This document shows, in pieces, positions 6,522 to 7,710 of a stretch of DNA of 7,710 nucleotides. Position numbers and translations under genes: made by a program. The DNA comes from Gammaproteobacteria bacterium. GTDB lineage: Bacteria; Pseudomonadota; Gammaproteobacteria; Burkholderiales; Burkholderiaceae_C. The stretch is from NCBI GenBank assembly GCA_018903185.1, contig JAHIQV010000081.1, forward strand, positions 1 through 7,710. The letters are read 5' to 3'. Every line of letters starts with the position of its first letter. Within the stretch, counting starts at the first letter, position 1. The notes beneath the pieces are model-generated. The model worked only from the letters and a program-made list of their open reading frames with translations. It did not search any database and was not told where the DNA came from.

Positions 6522-6824
6522 TCACCCGGCGGGCGGAAGCACCCGCAGGGTGAGCGCTTCGAGGGCCTGCACGATCAGGCGCTCGGGTCGGTCGCAGGTG
6601 TGGCTTTCACCGGCCTCCAGGATGATGTCCCGCGGGTCGCGGTCGTGGGTGATCCAGGCCCGGCCGGCGATGCACTGGATGCGCCAGCCCAGCGGCCTCG
6701 CGATGCGGTACAGGGACGACCGGGGCAGCACCCAGGTGTCTGCGGTGGGGCGCGGGCGGGCGGCCGGGCGCGACCGGCGGAACCGGCCCAGGGTGGGTGG
6801 CAGGGACAGCTGTACGGTGTGCAT
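6522..6824 (-). CDS. DUF2917-domain protein
   Basis: A 100-residue protein matching the DUF2917 family of unknown function, common in Burkholderiales. After a basic, Arg/Pro-rich N-terminal third (residues 14-26), the domain runs from about residue 30 to 96. It has the characteristic GWRIQCIAGRAWITHDRDPRD segment (46-66) followed by IILEAGESHTCDRPERLIVQAL, a pattern that looks like a small cupin-type beta fold. No signal peptide or membrane segment is seen. The ATG at 6824 was chosen because it gives the typical short family length; the frame stays open upstream into the neighbouring gene, which is already coding in another frame. The gene starts 44 bases after the TPR-protein stop on the same strand, so the two may be co-transcribed. 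No strong ribosome-binding site is present. Its function is not known. Confidence 0.78.
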   Translation of the reverse strand: MHTVQLSLPPTLGRFRRSRPAARPRPTADTWVLPRSSLYRIARPLGWRIQCIAGRAWITHDRDPRDIILEAGESHTCDRPERLIVQALEALTLRVLPPAG

Positions 6825-6868
6825 GGTGCGGGGCCGGCAGGACCGGCGAAAGGGTTGAAGGAAGAAAC

Positions 6869-7710
6869 TCAGGCGGCCAGCGCCTCGCGCCGCGCGGGCA
6901 GGCGCTGCCGGGCCAGGGCCAGGCGCTCCTGCTCCAGCGCGCGCGCCAGGGCTTTCTGGCCGCTGCGCTGGGCCGCGGCGATCAGCGTGAGGTCGATCAG
7001 GTCGCGCTGCGCATGGCTGCCACCGAACCGGTGCGACTGGCTGCGCACCGGGCGCAGCAAGGCCACCGCACGCGCCCAGTCCTGCTGGCCGAAGGCGATG
7101 CAGGCCTGCGTGACCACCGAGCCGACCTCGCGCGTGAAGGCCTCGTTGTCGCCCTCTCGTGCCATCGCGTTGCGCTGGGCCTGCAGCAGCGTCTGCAGCA
7201 GGTCCTCTCGTCCGGCCGCCACGAAGGCCATGGCCGCGTGCCAGTCGCTGAAGGCGTAGTGGCCGTCGCCCGCGAAGGGCGCCCAGCGTTCGGCCAGGCG
7301 CTCCCAGCGCGCGCCCACGTCCGCCCCCTGCAGGTCCAGCCGCCACAGCAAGGCGCTCGCGTCCACCAGCTCCACATGGATCTCGGGGCGGTGGCCGTGG
7401 ATGGGGCAGTCATACAGCGAAAGCACTTCGGTCACATCACCCTGCGCCAGGTGGTGCAGCGCGAGGTGCCACCAGTTGTGCACGGCCAGGAAGTTGTCGG
7501 TCTGCCAGCCTTCGTTGCCCCGCATCCATTCGATGCCCTCGTCGCGCCGGCCCTGCATCTCCAGCACGTGGGCCACCGCGTGCTGAGCCCAGGCGTCGCG
7601 GGGCTGCAGGTCCACGGCCTGGCGCCCCAGGCGTTCGGCGCGGGCGTAGTCGCCGGTTTCCTCCAGCCCGAAGGCCTGCATGCCCAGCATCGCGTGCCAG
7701 CCGGGCAGGG
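6869..7710 (-). CDS. TTC38-like tetratricopeptide-repeat protein (5' partial)
   Basis: The C-terminal 279 residues of a tetratricopeptide-repeat protein of the TTC38 type. The frame continues to the window edge: residues LPGWHA precede the ATG at 7690, so that ATG is internal (MLGMQAFGLEE matches a mid-protein family motif). Full-length relatives are roughly 430-480 residues, so about a third is missing. Visible landmarks are GMQAFGLEETGDYARAE, the helix pair DAWAQHAVAHVLEMQGR with conserved histidines, the NWWHLALHHL motif, LYDCPI, and VDASALLWRLDL. The C terminus is Arg/Ala-rich. No catalytic reaction is established for this family; TPR helices usually mediate protein contacts. It is followed by the DUF2917 gene on the same strand after 44 bases. 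Confidence 0.85.
   Translation of the reverse strand, partial: LPGWHAMLGMQAFGLEETGDYARAERLGRQAVDLQPRDAWAQHAVAHVLEMQGRRDEGIEWMRGNEGWQTDNFLAVHNWWHLALHHLAQGDVTEVLSLYDCPIHGHRPEIHVELVDASALLWRLDLQGADVGARWERLAERWAPFAGDGHYAFSDWHAAMAFVAAGREDLLQTLLQAQRNAMAREGDNEAFTREVGSVVTQACIAFGQQDWARAVALLRPVRSQSHRFGGSHAQRDLIDLTLIAAAQRSGQKALARALEQERLALARQRLPARREALAA

Noticed and set aside
5721..7259. A 512-codon plus-strand open frame across the yhbW-like, DUF2917 and TPR genes
   Set aside because: It spans three minus-strand genes with recognisable domains and an intergenic region, and shows no motif of its own. It is a codon-bias shadow.
7688..7690. ATG at 7690 as the start of the TPR gene
   Set aside because: The frame stays open to the window edge and the residues before it (LPGWHA) continue the family alignment, so the methionine is internal.

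Overview
The window is very GC-rich and densely coded, with gene ends that overlap or lie a few bases apart. The gene content and a DUF2917 protein suggest a betaproteobacterium of the order Burkholderiales, probably a Comamonadaceae-type facultative anaerobe. This assignment is inferred from codon bias and family content; there is no rRNA or other taxonomic marker in the window.

Positions 1-3967 (+ strand) form one tight gene cluster for ubiquinone synthesis, with emphasis on the oxygen-independent branch. It runs ubiV (5' end cut by the window edge), ubiT (SCP2-domain lipid-binding factor), a small cysteine-rich DGC-domain protein, ubiX (flavin prenyltransferase that makes prenylated FMN) and ubiD (prenyl-FMN-dependent 4-hydroxy-3-polyprenylbenzoate decarboxylase). 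UbiX supplies the cofactor of UbiD, which removes the ring carboxylate. UbiV, with a UbiU partner expected just upstream, performs ring hydroxylation without O2, and UbiT is the accessory factor. The DGC protein is translationally interlocked between ubiT and ubiX and is the least understood member.

Positions 4022-5320 (+) hold an ACAD10/11-like acyl-CoA dehydrogenase. It appears to have its own promoter, whose predicted transcription start falls on the A of the start codon (a leaderless mRNA). It converges on a minus-strand gene (5331-6356) for a bacterial-luciferase-like flavin oxidoreductase of the YhbW type. The two stop codons lie in opposite arms of an 8-bp inverted repeat. In E. coli, yhbW is also next to ubiV, so this linkage to the anaerobic ubiquinone genes is notable.

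Positions 6522-7710 (-) hold a small DUF2917 protein and, upstream of it, the C-terminal part of a TTC38-like tetratricopeptide-repeat protein whose 5' end lies outside the window. No RNA genes, CRISPR arrays, insertion sequences or phage genes were seen. The only non-coding stretch above 100 bases is 6357-6521 (165 bases), which carries a probable promoter for the yhbW-like gene.
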